Shown piece by piece: positions 17,991-27,077 of a stretch of DNA of 64,000 bases. Positions within the stretch are counted from its first letter, which is position 1, and every line of letters starts with the position of its first letter. Source of the stretch: JAJXWB01 sp046349085 (GTDB lineage Bacteria > Pseudomonadota > Alphaproteobacteria > Rhizobiales > Beijerinckiaceae); the NCBI GenBank assembly GCA_046349085.1, contig JAXMDA010000011.1:14880-78879 (forward strand), written 5' to 3'. The translations under genes and the position numbers were made by a program. Under the pieces are notes generated by a model that saw nothing but the letters and a program-made list of their open reading frames with translations, did no database searches and was not told the DNA's origin.

Positions 17991-19499
17991 ATGAGTCTGG
18001 CTTCCTTCTCGCAAATCGCCTCGACCGAGCGTCGCGCCGCAAGCCGGGCGCGCTGGCCGGTGTTCGCAGGCGCCTGCGCCATCGTCGCGATCGCCGCCGC
18101 CATCCAGGCGCGCGGCGGGGTCAATCTCGACGTCGCCTGGTTCATGACCTTCGCCGAACGCGTGCTGCAGGGCGCGCGCGCCTATATCGACGTGACCGAC
18201 CCCAACCCGCCGGCGGCGATTCTCGTCTACCTGCCGGCGATGCTGGGCGCGGCGTGGAGCGGTTTGAACGCGGAAGCGCTGGTGATCGGGCAGACGCTCG
18301 GCGTCGCCGTTGTCGCCTGCCTTGCGGCGACATCCCTGGAGCGCGGCGCGACGCGCGACCGCGCGCTCATCGCCTCGCTGATTGCGCTGACCATCGCGCC
18401 AGCGGCAATGTTCGCCGAACGCGAACATTATGCGGCGCTGCTGGCTACGCCTGCCTGCGCAGTCATGATGGCGCTCGCCGACGGGCGTTCGGTCAGCGCG
18501 CTTGCGCGTCTTGCCGCAGGCGCCGCGGCCGGCGCCGTCGTCGCCTTCAAGCCGCATTTTGCGACCGCGCTGCTTGTCCCGGCGTTCGTCGCCACATTGC
18601 AGCGCCGCTCGTTGCGCTGGATCGGCTGGCCCGAAGTTCTCGGGTTCGTCGCGACGCTTGCCGCCTATGGCGCGACGATTGCGATCTTCTTCCCGGCCTA
18701 TCTCAGCGACGCGCTGCCGGATGCGCTTGCCGTCTACGCGGCGGCCCACGCGCCCTTCGCCTCGGCCCTCGAGATGCCGACGACCTGGTACATGATCGCA
18801 GCGACGCTGATCGCGGCGACGCTTGCGGCGCGTGGCGCGTTGTCCGCGGCGGCGCGCGGCGCGGGCTGGGCTTCGGTCGGCTTCGCCGTCGCTTATTTCA
18901 CGCAGCAGCGCTATCAGATCAATCACGCTTCCTCGGCGATCGAACTCGCCGCCATTCCCATGATCGAGGTTCTGCTTGCAGGCCGCGTCGCCAGCCTGCT
19001 GGCGCGAACGCTCGTGATGCTGGCGGCGGCGCTCGCGCCGGCCTTCACGCTCATTCAGGCGGATCTCGCGCAAAGCATGGGCGCGCCCGATGTCGTCGCC
19101 GTCGCCCGCAAGCTGATGCCGCCGGATGGACGGCTCGCCGCAATCTCCGATTCGATGGAGCTGACCTTTCCCGCGGCGCGCCGCATCGGCGGCGTCTGGG
19201 TCAATCGCCACAATTCGATGTGGCGATACAACACGGCGAAATGGATTCTCGACAATCGCAATCCCGACGCCGCGGAGACGGCGCGGCTCAACGCCGTGAT
19301 AGCGACCGACCGCGCCGATCTTGCCGAAGACATTTCGCGCGGCGCTCCCGATGTCGTGATGATCGAGAGCCGCGAGGTGCGGCTGCGCGAAATGGCCAGC
19401 CCACGGATTGCAGCCGCGCTTGCGCCGTACAGGCTCGCGGCGACGGTCGAGGGCGTCGAACTGTGGACGCGCGCGCCCAAGACAGGGCCGGCGAAATAA
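17991..19499 (+). CDS. Polytopic membrane protein, possibly GT-C-like glycosyltransferase
   Basis: A 502-residue inner-membrane protein with about ten hydrophobic segments in the first 380 residues and a soluble C-terminal region. An early periplasmic loop carries acidic residues after the first helix (GGVNLDVAWFMTFAERVLQGARAYIDVTDPNPP), as in GT-C glycosyltransferases that use a D-x-D or D/E site, and the C-terminal part has ISDSMELTFPAARRIGGVWVNRHNSMW. I infer the GT-C relation from topology only. The ATG at 17991 is chosen because it begins a normal N-terminus; upstream codons run into the preceding gene. Sugar donor and acceptor are unknown. Confidence 0.62.
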   Translation: MSLASFSQIASTERRAASRARWPVFAGACAIVAIAAAIQARGGVNLDVAWFMTFAERVLQGARAYIDVTDPNPPAAILVYLPAMLGAAWSGLNAEALVIGQTLGVAVVACLAATSLERGATRDRALIASLIALTIAPAAMFAEREHYAALLATPACAVMMALADGRSVSALARLAAGAAAGAVVAFKPHFATALLVPAFVATLQRRSLRWIGWPEVLGFVATLAAYGATIAIFFPAYLSDALPDALAVYAAAHAPFASALEMPTTWYMIAATLIAATLAARGALSAAARGAGWASVGFAVAYFTQQRYQINHASSAIELAAIPMIEVLLAGRVASLLARTLVMLAAALAPAFTLIQADLAQSMGAPDVVAVARKLMPPDGRLAAISDSMELTFPAARRIGGVWVNRHNSMWRYNTAKWILDNRNPDAAETARLNAVIATDRADLAEDISRGAPDVVMIESREVRLREMASPRIAAALAPYRLAATVEGVELWTRAPKTGPAK

Positions 19500-19508
19500 A
19501 GTTCTGCG

Positions 19509-19545
19509 CTGAAAATGAAAGGGGCCGCCCTTTCGGAACGGCCCC
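19509..19545 (-). terminator. Terminator of the 26-codon gene (perhaps bidirectional)
   Basis: The stem GGGGCCG/CGGCCCC (19521-19527 with 19539-19545) is followed on the minus strand by CTTTCATTTTC. On the plus strand the tract after the stem is poorer (CCACATTGTCTTTT) but may still serve the convergent membrane protein gene. Confidence 0.68.
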
Positions 19546-19577
19546 CCACATTGTCTTTTGCCGGCTACAGCGGCGGA

Positions 19578-19658
19578 TTACGCGGTCCCGAACGCTCCAC
19601 GAGGAGTCCAGGCGCGCAAAGTCCGCAGCGCAGACTTCGGCTGATGACAATGAGACAC
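19578..19658 (-). CDS. 26-residue small protein with extreme Shine-Dalgarno sequence
   Basis: On the minus strand, GTG at 19658 opens a 26-codon frame ending in TAA. The peptide starts MSHCHQPKSALRTLRAW and continues TPRGAFGTA; it is basic, with His and Cys at the N-terminus and no membrane segment. The GGAGG core lies exactly 7 nt before the GTG. A terminator hairpin follows 33 nt after the stop codon. Thus start signal, frame and terminator form a complete small transcription unit between the membrane protein gene and the divergent folA. I do not know a function; a leader peptide, a regulatory small protein or a translated sRNA are all possible. Confidence 0.55.
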   Translation of the reverse strand: MSHCHQPKSALRTLRAWTPRGAFGTA

Positions 19659-19675
19659 TGGATCACCTCCTTTCG
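19659..19675 (-). promoter_or_regulatory. Seventeen-nucleotide Shine-Dalgarno region matching the 16S rRNA 3' end
   Basis: The minus-strand sequence GAAAGGAGGTGATCCAG is the exact complement of the 16S rRNA 3' end as it is known in proteobacteria (CTGGATCACCTCCTTTC). Ordinary ribosome binding sites pair over 4-7 nt. The site is spaced ideally for the GTG at 19658. Confidence 0.7.
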
Positions 19676-19736
19676 GCTGGTTGACGACATCGAGAGAGTA
19701 GGGCGATTCTCTGACCGCCGTAAACATGGAAGCGCG

Positions 19737-20243
19737 ATGGCAAAGATTGTTTTGGTGGCGGCCGTGGCGCGCAATGGCGCAATCGGCGTAAAAGGCGGGC
19801 TGCCGTGGCGCCTGCCGAGCGATCTCAAGCACCTTCGCGAGACGACCTGGGGGCGGCCGATGGTGATGGGCCGCAAGACGTTCGATTCGATCGGCAAACC
19901 CTTGCCTGGCCGCGAGACGATCGTAGTGACGCGCGATCAGGCTTTCGCGCGCGACGGCGTGCATGTCGCGCGTTCGATCGAAGATGCGCTCGCGCTTGGC
20001 GAATTGCGCGCGCAGGCGATGGGCGTCGACGAGATCATGGTTATCGGCGGCGGCGAACTCTATCGCGCCACGCTCGATCGCGCGGATCGTATCGTGCTGA
20101 GCGAAGTCGATCTGGCGCCCGAAGGCGACGCATTCTTTCCCGAAATCGACATGACGCGCTGGCGCGAGGTTTCGCGAAAGACGCCGCCACGGGGGGAAAA
20201 GGACGAGGCGGCGTTTACCGTGCGGACGCTGGAGCGGCTTTAG
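19737..20243 (+). CDS. folA: Dihydrofolate reductase
   Basis: FolA reduces dihydrofolate to tetrahydrofolate with NADPH. The 168 residues begin MAKIVLVAAVARNGAIGVKG and contain the active-site segment LPWRLPSDLKHLRETT, the NADPH-binding MGRKTFDSIGKPLPGR and VIGGGELY. The start at 19737 is set by GGAAG upstream and by homology of the first strand; codons before it run through the 26-codon gene's signals on the other strand. It regenerates the folate oxidised by ThyA, whose gene lies upstream. Confidence 0.95.
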   Translation: MAKIVLVAAVARNGAIGVKGGLPWRLPSDLKHLRETTWGRPMVMGRKTFDSIGKPLPGRETIVVTRDQAFARDGVHVARSIEDALALGELRAQAMGVDEIMVIGGGELYRATLDRADRIVLSEVDLAPEGDAFFPEIDMTRWREVSRKTPPRGEKDEAAFTVRTLERL

Positions 20244-20270
20244 GCCGGAAAAGATCGGCTTTCCGCCATT

Positions 20271-20284
20271 GCAAGCCGGCTTGC
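20271..20284. repeat. Perfect 14-bp palindrome after folA
   Basis: GCAAGCCGGCTTGC is self-complementary and lies 27 nt after the folA stop, behind a GGAAA/TTTCC inverted pair. There is no T-run, so a classical terminator is unlikely; it may be a protein-binding site or a 3' stabilising structure. Confidence 0.4.
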
Positions 20285-20306
20285 CCGCGCATATCTGACC
20301 TGAACA

Positions 20307-20335
20307 TTGCGGGCGCCGGCGGGCGCTCCTATAAG
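20307..20335 (+). promoter_or_regulatory. Sigma-70-like promoter of hflK-hflC
   Basis: TTGCGG (20307-20312) and TATAAG (20330-20335) are separated by exactly 17 nt and lie 38 nt before the hflK ATG. Confidence 0.55.
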
Positions 20336-20373
20336 TTGCGAGCCGTTTTCGGGCGGCTGAGGGAAGGAACAAT

Positions 20374-21495
20374 ATGCCCTGGAGCAATCAGGACGGGCCG
20401 CGAAAGCCCGGCGGCCAGAACCCGTGGGGACCGCCCGGTCCGTGGGGCGGGGGACCCGGCGGCGGCCAGGGCGGAACGCCGCCTGATCTCGAGGATTTGC
20501 TGCGCCGCGCCCAGAACCGGCTGCAGGGCGCCATGCCCGGCGGCTTCGGCGCCAAGGGGCTCGTCGCCTTCCTGCTCGTCGGCGTCCTCTTGTGGCTGCT
20601 GTCTGGCTTCTACATCGTGGCGACCAACCAGGTCGGCCTCAACCTCGTCTTCGGCAAGTATGTCGGCAAGACGAAAGAAGGCCTGAACTACAATCTGCCC
20701 TATCCCATCGGTTCGGTGGTCAAGCTCGGCGTGACCGACTTCAACGCCATCGACGTCGGCTCCGCCACGCGCCTCGACACGCGCACGCAGGTCGATATTC
20801 CCGAAGAGAGCCTGATGCTGACGGGCGACGAAAACATCGCCGACGTGAAGTTCCGCGTGATCTGGAAGATCGACGACCAGAAGCCGGAAGACTATGCGTT
20901 CAACATTTCCAATCCGCCGGCGACGGTGAAGGCGGTGGCCGAAAGCGCGATGCGCGAGATCGTCGGCCGCTCGCAGATCCAGAAGCTGCTGACCGCCGAG
21001 CGCAAGGTGATCGAACCGCAGTCGCAGGAGCTGATGCAGCGCGTGCTCGACGGCTATCGCGCCGGCGTGAAGATCATGCAGGTGCAATTGCTCTCCGTCG
21101 ATCCGCCAGCCTCGGTCATTTCCGCCTTCCGCGATGTGACCGCGGCGCAGCAGGACCGCGACCGGCTCAAGAACGAGGCCGAGGGCTACGCCAACAAGGT
21201 GGTGCCGGAAGCGCGCGGCCAGGCTGCGCGCATCCTGCAGGAAGCCGAAGCCTATCGCGAGCAGACGGTGGCGGAAGCCAAGGGCCAGGCCTCGCGCTTC
21301 AGCCAGATTTACGAGCAGTACAAGAAGGCGCCGCAGGTGACGCGCGAACGCATGTATCTGGAAACGATGGAGCGCGTGTTCGGCGGGGTCGACAAGGTCA
21401 TCATCGACAAGGGCGCAGGGCAGGGGGTCGTCCCCTATCTGCCGCTCGGCGAGATCAACAAGGCCGCGCCGGCGCCGGCGGGAGGCGCCAAATGA
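20374..21495 (+). CDS. hflK: FtsH protease modulator HflK
   Basis: HflK is one of two SPFH-domain proteins that form a large membrane cage around the FtsH protease. The 373-residue chain has a Pro/Gly-rich cytoplasmic N-terminus (residues 1-40), one transmembrane helix (GLVAFLLVGVLLWLLSGFYIV), the SPFH domain (QVGLNLVFGKYVGKTKEGLNYNLPYP through FRVIWKIDD) and a helical C-terminal region (EGYANKVVPEARGQAARILQ). Its stop codon overlaps the hflC start (ATGA), which indicates translational coupling in an hflK-hflC operon. Confidence 0.95.
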   Translation: MPWSNQDGPRKPGGQNPWGPPGPWGGGPGGGQGGTPPDLEDLLRRAQNRLQGAMPGGFGAKGLVAFLLVGVLLWLLSGFYIVATNQVGLNLVFGKYVGKTKEGLNYNLPYPIGSVVKLGVTDFNAIDVGSATRLDTRTQVDIPEESLMLTGDENIADVKFRVIWKIDDQKPEDYAFNISNPPATVKAVAESAMREIVGRSQIQKLLTAERKVIEPQSQELMQRVLDGYRAGVKIMQVQLLSVDPPASVISAFRDVTAAQQDRDRLKNEAEGYANKVVPEARGQAARILQEAEAYREQTVAEAKGQASRFSQIYEQYKKAPQVTRERMYLETMERVFGGVDKVIIDKGAGQGVVPYLPLGEINKAAPAPAGGAK

Positions 21496-22370
21496 AGTCG
21501 TCTTTCGGATTCGTCGTCGCGATCGTCGCGCTCGCCATCCTCGCCGTGCTGTCGGGCGCGATGTTCCAGGTCGCGCAGACCGAACAGGCGCTGGTGCTGC
21601 GCTTCGGCGCGCCGGTGGCGGGACGCGGCCTCATCACCGATCCCGGCCTGCATTTCAAGATCCCGCTGATCGAGACCGTGGTGCGCATCGACAATCGCAT
21701 CCTCGACCTGGAGAGCCCGAAGCAGGAGGTCATCGCCGCCGACAACCAGCGCATCGACGTCGACGCCTTCGTGCGCTACCGCATCGTCGATCCGCTGAAG
21801 TTCTATCAGGCGGCGGGCAGCATTCGCGCCGCCAACAACTTCCTTGCCTCGATCCTGAACTCCTCGGTCCGTCGCGTGCTCGGCGAGGCGACGCAGACGC
21901 AGATCGTGCGTGATGAACGCGCGAACCTGACCCGCAAGATCAAGGATCAGGTGAACAACGAGAGCATGAACTACGGCATCGCCATCATCGACGCGCGGCT
22001 GCGGCGCGCCGACCTGCCGCGCGAAATCTCGGAAAAGGTGTTCAGCCGCATGCAATCCGAGCGCAAGCGCGAAGCCAACGAATATCGCGCGCAGGGCAAC
22101 GAGCAATACCAGAAGATCACGTCCCGCGCCGACCGCGACGCCACCGTCATCAAGGCCGAGGCGCAGCAGCAGGCCGACACGATCCGCGGCGCGGGCGACG
22201 GCGAACGCAACCAGGTCTTCGCCGAAGTCTACGGCAAGGACCCGGATTTCTTCGCCTTTTATCGCTCGATGCAGGCTTACGATCAGTCCTTCAAGGCCGG
22301 CGATACGCGATTCGTCACATCGCCGGGCTCGGACTTTTTCCGGTATTTCGGCAATCCCACGGGCAAGTGA
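21492..22370 (+). CDS. hflC: FtsH protease modulator HflC
   Basis: The partner of HflK: 292 residues with an N-terminal membrane anchor (FGFVVAIVALAILAVLSGAMF), an SPFH domain (QTEQALVLRFGAPV, RILDLESPKQEVIAADNQRI, VDAFVRYRI) and the long helical segment ERKREANEYRAQGNEQYQ. The C-terminus (PGSDFFRYFGNP) is characteristic of HflC. It overlaps hflK by 4 nt and lies 84 nt before a degP-type protease gene on the same strand, so an envelope quality-control operon hflK-hflC-degP is likely. Confidence 0.95.
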   Translation: MKSSFGFVVAIVALAILAVLSGAMFQVAQTEQALVLRFGAPVAGRGLITDPGLHFKIPLIETVVRIDNRILDLESPKQEVIAADNQRIDVDAFVRYRIVDPLKFYQAAGSIRAANNFLASILNSSVRRVLGEATQTQIVRDERANLTRKIKDQVNNESMNYGIAIIDARLRRADLPREISEKVFSRMQSERKREANEYRAQGNEQYQKITSRADRDATVIKAEAQQQADTIRGAGDGERNQVFAEVYGKDPDFFAFYRSMQAYDQSFKAGDTRFVTSPGSDFFRYFGNPTGK

Positions 22371-22454
22371 TCGCGGGGTCGCCAGAGCGTCACTGTTTGG
22401 CCGGGTTTCGGACAGACTCTACCGCGAAAGCGGGTTGAATTCACGGAGTTGGAC

Positions 22455-23966
<1,512 letters not shown>

Positions 23967-24017
23967 GGGCAGTCGGCGTTCGGTAGTCGGCGGTCGCGGC
24001 GTCTTCAAACCGGCGCC

Positions 24018-24070
24018 GGAAACAACGCCGTCATTGCGAGCCAACGGGTCGCGCGAAGCGCGCCCGATGC
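24018..24070. repeat. Dispersed palindromic repeat, copy 1 (family A)
   Basis: The segment starts with GGAAACAACGCCGTCATTGC and GAG, then continues through GGGTCGCGCGAAGCGCGCCCGAT. The first 23 nt match the complement of 55321-55343 at 22 positions, and the following part is also alike. It lies between the convergent degP and hydrolase genes. Confidence 0.7.
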
Positions 24071-24092
24071 CTCGTGATGTCGGCGGCGTGAT

Positions 24093-25064
24093 TCATTCAC
24101 TCAAGAACCGCTCCACTTCCGCAAACAGCGCGCGCCGCTCGCTCTCCAGCGCCATCGTATGCGTGCCGCGTCCCAGCAGCGTGAGCCGCTTCGATTTCGC
24201 GCGCGTGAGAAGCGGGAATATCCTGTTCGCCATGGACGGCGGCGTGTCGGCGTCCCATTCGCCCATCACGATCAGCACGGGACATTCGATCTTGCCGGGA
24301 TCCCACGTCGGGGCGTTCTTCATCCAGTAGCGGCCGGCGTCGAAGACGACGCCGTTCGGCGCGCGCAGCACGGGCGGCTGCATCGCGGCGCCCCGCGGGT
24401 CCGTCGCCTGCGCCGCGTCCCAGAAGGCGTCGAACACGCCTGGCGGAATGAGGCTCGCTTGCGCCGCCTCCGGCACGCCGCGCAGCCAGCGCTGCTTCGC
24501 CTCTTCCTTCGTCACCGCGCGCCAGGCGCCGAGTTTGGCGTTTGGGTCGCCGATGGTCGGCGTTCCCGTGATGAGCCAGAGCGGCGCGAACAGCGCGAGC
24601 TTCTCGACACGCGAAGAATGCGCCTGCGTATAGCCGGCCATGATCGCCGTGCCCCAGGACCAGCCAAGGAGGTTCAGCTTTTCGATCCCGCTTTGCGCGC
24701 GGATGAACTCGACGACGGCGGCGACGGCGAGAATGGCCGTCTCCGTCGTGACGACGGGACCTGCGGCGTCGGCCGGTCCGTCCATTTCCTTCGGGCGATC
24801 GGAGCGCCCGTAGCCCGGCAGGTCCATGACCCAGACGTCGAAGCCGGCGTCCGCCAGACGATCCATCCACGATGCGCCCTCGACGGGCAGATCGAAGACG
24901 ACGCTCGCGGGATAGGTCGCGCCATGCACCATCAGCAGCGTGCGTTCCGGCGCGAACGACGCGACGCCGGTCTTGCGCTTGTTGCGCATGTAGACGCCGA
25001 GGCCGGTATTGGGCAGCGGCGTCCTGAATTCGCGCGTGTCGATCCCTGCGGCCATCGCGCTCAT
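24093..25064 (-). CDS. Alpha/beta hydrolase fold protein
   Basis: A 323-residue alpha/beta hydrolase without signal peptide. The oxyanion-hole region is LLMVHGATYPASV, the nucleophile elbow is LLGWSWGTAIM with Ser as nucleophile (G-x-S-x-G as GWSWG), the acid is probably Asp in MGEWDADTPP, and the catalytic His lies in LGRGTHTMALE. The D-L-P-G-Y-G-R-S-D segment is typical of this group. The substrate is unknown. Its start codon overlaps the stop of the antiporter gene (ATGA at 25061-25064), so it is translationally coupled to that gene. Confidence 0.85.
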   Translation of the reverse strand: MSAMAAGIDTREFRTPLPNTGLGVYMRNKRKTGVASFAPERTLLMVHGATYPASVVFDLPVEGASWMDRLADAGFDVWVMDLPGYGRSDRPKEMDGPADAAGPVVTTETAILAVAAVVEFIRAQSGIEKLNLLGWSWGTAIMAGYTQAHSSRVEKLALFAPLWLITGTPTIGDPNAKLGAWRAVTKEEAKQRWLRGVPEAAQASLIPPGVFDAFWDAAQATDPRGAAMQPPVLRAPNGVVFDAGRYWMKNAPTWDPGKIECPVLIVMGEWDADTPPSMANRIFPLLTRAKSKRLTLLGRGTHTMALESERRALFAEVERFLSE

Positions 25065-26947
25065 CCTCCCGTCTTTTCCGGCTTAGTCGCGTCCGGCTGG
25101 GTCGCGTCCAATTTCGGCGCATCCGGCTTGGGCTTTTCCGGCTTGGGCTTGTTCATGTCGCGCACGCGCTTGGATATCTTGATGCCCCGGCTTTCCTTGC
25201 GCCGGTCGCCGTGCGGTTGCAGGAACTTGCGATATTCGTCGCGCTTTTCGTGGATGGAGGCGATGACGAAGCCCATGGGCACGCCGATATCGACGAGCAC
25301 GGCCTCGGCAAGCTGCAGGCTCGCCTCGATCGTCTCCGGGATCGCATCGGTTACGCCCAGTTCGTAGAGGTGGGTGGCGTGCACCGCGTCGCGCGCGCGC
25401 GCGACGATGGTCATGTCCGGCCGGGCCGCATGGCCGAAGGTGACGACTTTTTCCACCGCCTGCGGCGCGTCCATGGTGACGACGAGCGCGCGCGCCGTGG
25501 CCAGGCCGACGCGCGCCAGGAACTCCGGCCGCGCCGCGTCGCCCCAGTAGATTTCGACGCCTTCTTCGCGCGCCTTGGCGACAAGCTGCGGCGAGCCGTC
25601 GACGGCGACGAAGGGAATGTCGTGACGCTTGAGCATGTCGGAGACGAGGCGGCCGACGCGGCCGTAGCCGACGATGACGACGCGATGTTCGGCGATGGCC
25701 GATGTCGGCGCGAGATGCGCGAATTCCAGTTCGTCCTTGGCGCGCGATTTGGTCGCGCGCGCGCCGAGCGCGCCGAGGAAGGGAATGGCCGTCATGGTCA
25801 GCGTCACGACCAGCAGAAGGTCGCCGCCCGCCTCGTCGGGAATGATCTTCGCCGCGATGGCCGCGCCGATCATCAGGAAGGCGAATTCGCCGCCGGGGGC
25901 GAGCAGCAGCGACATTTCGCGCGCCACCGGCGCCGCCAGCCGGAAGATGCGCGCGAGCACGTAGAGAATGGCGGCCTTGATGACGATGAGGCCGAACGAA
26001 AACCCCAGAATCGTCAGGGGCGCTTCAACGATGCGGGCGAAATCCAGATGCGCGCCCGTCGAAAGAAAGAACAGGCCGAGCAGCAGGCCCTGGAAGGGCG
26101 CCACGGTGACTTCGATCTCGCGCCGGAATTCGGTTTCGGCAAGCAGGAGCCCGGCGATGAAGGCGCCGAGCCCCATCGACAGACCGACCGAGGCGCTGAC
26201 GACGCTCGCGCCGACGACGACGAGCAGGCAGGCGGCGACGAAAAGTTCCGTCGAGCCGGCCGCGGCGACCAGATGGAACAGCGGCCGCAACACGAGGCGC
26301 CCGCCCGCGACGATGGCGAACAGGACCGCGACGGCCGGCGCCCAGGTCCAGAACAATTGCGCGCCGCCGACCGCGCCGCTCTTGGCGTCGAGCAGCGGCA
26401 CCATGAAGAGCAGCGGCGCGACCATCAGGTCCTGAAACAGCAGGACCGCGAAAGCGGCGCGGCCGGCGGTGCGGTTCAGGCGCTTGCGTTCGGACAGGAC
26501 CGACAGGACGATGGCCGTCGAGGACATGGACAGGGCCGCCGCGCACAGGAGCGCCTGCCCGAGGCCGAGGTCGAGCCAGGCGCCGACCTGCAGCGTGAGC
26601 AGCGCGGTGGTGACCGCGACCTGCGCCGCGCCCAGCCCGAAGACGAGGCGGCGCATCCGCACGAGGCGGTCCCAGGACAGTTCGAGGCCGATCATGAAGA
26701 GGAGAAAGACGACGCCGAGTTCGGCAAGCTGCGCCGCGCCGGCGCCGCCGCCGATCGTGACGTTGGCCGCCCACGGAAATTTTTCGGCAAGACGCCCTGC
26801 GCCGAAGGGCCCGAGCAGCGCGCCGGCGACGAGGAAGCCGAGCACCGGGCTGACGCGCAGGCGGCGGAACAATGGCACGACCACGCCCGCCGTCAGAAGG
26901 AAGATCAACGGCTGACGCCAGGACTCCCAGTGAAATTCCGCTTCCAT
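25061..26947 (-). CDS. Kef-type monovalent cation:proton antiporter (CPA2) with TrkA-N domain
   Basis: A 628-residue inner-membrane antiporter. Residues 1-385 hold about twelve hydrophobic segments of the Na/H exchanger fold (LRVSPVLGFLVAGALLGPFG, ELGVVFLLFMIGLELS, SMGLGAFIAGLLLAETEFR). A cytoplasmic TrkA-N domain follows (HRVVIVGYGRVGRLVSDML), which binds nucleotide and gates KefB/KefC. The last 30 residues are an unusual tail of Lys-Pro-Asp repeats (PKPEKPKPDAPKLDATQPDA). The ATG at 26947 has CGGAG upstream. No KefF/KefG-type ancillary gene is adjacent; instead the alpha/beta hydrolase gene is coupled downstream. Confidence 0.92.
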   Translation of the reverse strand: MEAEFHWESWRQPLIFLLTAGVVVPLFRRLRVSPVLGFLVAGALLGPFGAGRLAEKFPWAANVTIGGGAGAAQLAELGVVFLLFMIGLELSWDRLVRMRRLVFGLGAAQVAVTTALLTLQVGAWLDLGLGQALLCAAALSMSSTAIVLSVLSERKRLNRTAGRAAFAVLLFQDLMVAPLLFMVPLLDAKSGAVGGAQLFWTWAPAVAVLFAIVAGGRLVLRPLFHLVAAAGSTELFVAACLLVVVGASVVSASVGLSMGLGAFIAGLLLAETEFRREIEVTVAPFQGLLLGLFFLSTGAHLDFARIVEAPLTILGFSFGLIVIKAAILYVLARIFRLAAPVAREMSLLLAPGGEFAFLMIGAAIAAKIIPDEAGGDLLLVVTLTMTAIPFLGALGARATKSRAKDELEFAHLAPTSAIAEHRVVIVGYGRVGRLVSDMLKRHDIPFVAVDGSPQLVAKAREEGVEIYWGDAARPEFLARVGLATARALVVTMDAPQAVEKVVTFGHAARPDMTIVARARDAVHATHLYELGVTDAIPETIEASLQLAEAVLVDIGVPMGFVIASIHEKRDEYRKFLQPHGDRRKESRGIKISKRVRDMNKPKPEKPKPDAPKLDATQPDATKPEKTGG

Positions 26948-26973
26948 CCGCACTCCGGTTCGAACACGCCCAG

Positions 26974-27071
26974 TGTCATTCCCGCGCAAGCGGGAATCCA
27001 GAGCTAATCTTGTTTCCTTGTCGATTGGGTTCTGGTTTCCGGATCAGACCTGCGGCCTGCGCGGAATGACA
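26974..27071. repeat. Palindromic intergenic repeat (family C)
   Basis: A 98-nt element bounded by TGTCATTCC (26974-26982) and GGAATGACA (27063-27071). Inside, CCCGC-GCAAG-CGGG forms a small hairpin and GGAATCCAGA is mirrored by TCTGGTTTCC. This is the architecture of the widespread 'CATTCCCGC' palindromic elements. It lies between the antiporter and serB genes. Confidence 0.72.
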
Positions 27072-27077
27072 GACGGC

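Noticed and set aside
19659..19675. Match to the 3' end of 16S rRNA as a remnant of an rRNA gene
   Set aside because: Only 17 nt match and the flanks are unlike 16S or the spacer. Its exact placement before a GTG-started frame on the other strand explains it better as a ribosome binding site.
16619..19740. Tetrahydrofolate riboswitch before thyA or folA
   Set aside because: The leader of thyA is only about 60 nt, and no paired motif of that riboswitch was seen before either gene.
25211..27007. 598-codon open frame antisense to the antiporter gene
   Set aside because: It is a mirror of a well-defined twelve-helix protein, is full of Gln, Arg, Asp and Gly, and has no recognisable domain.
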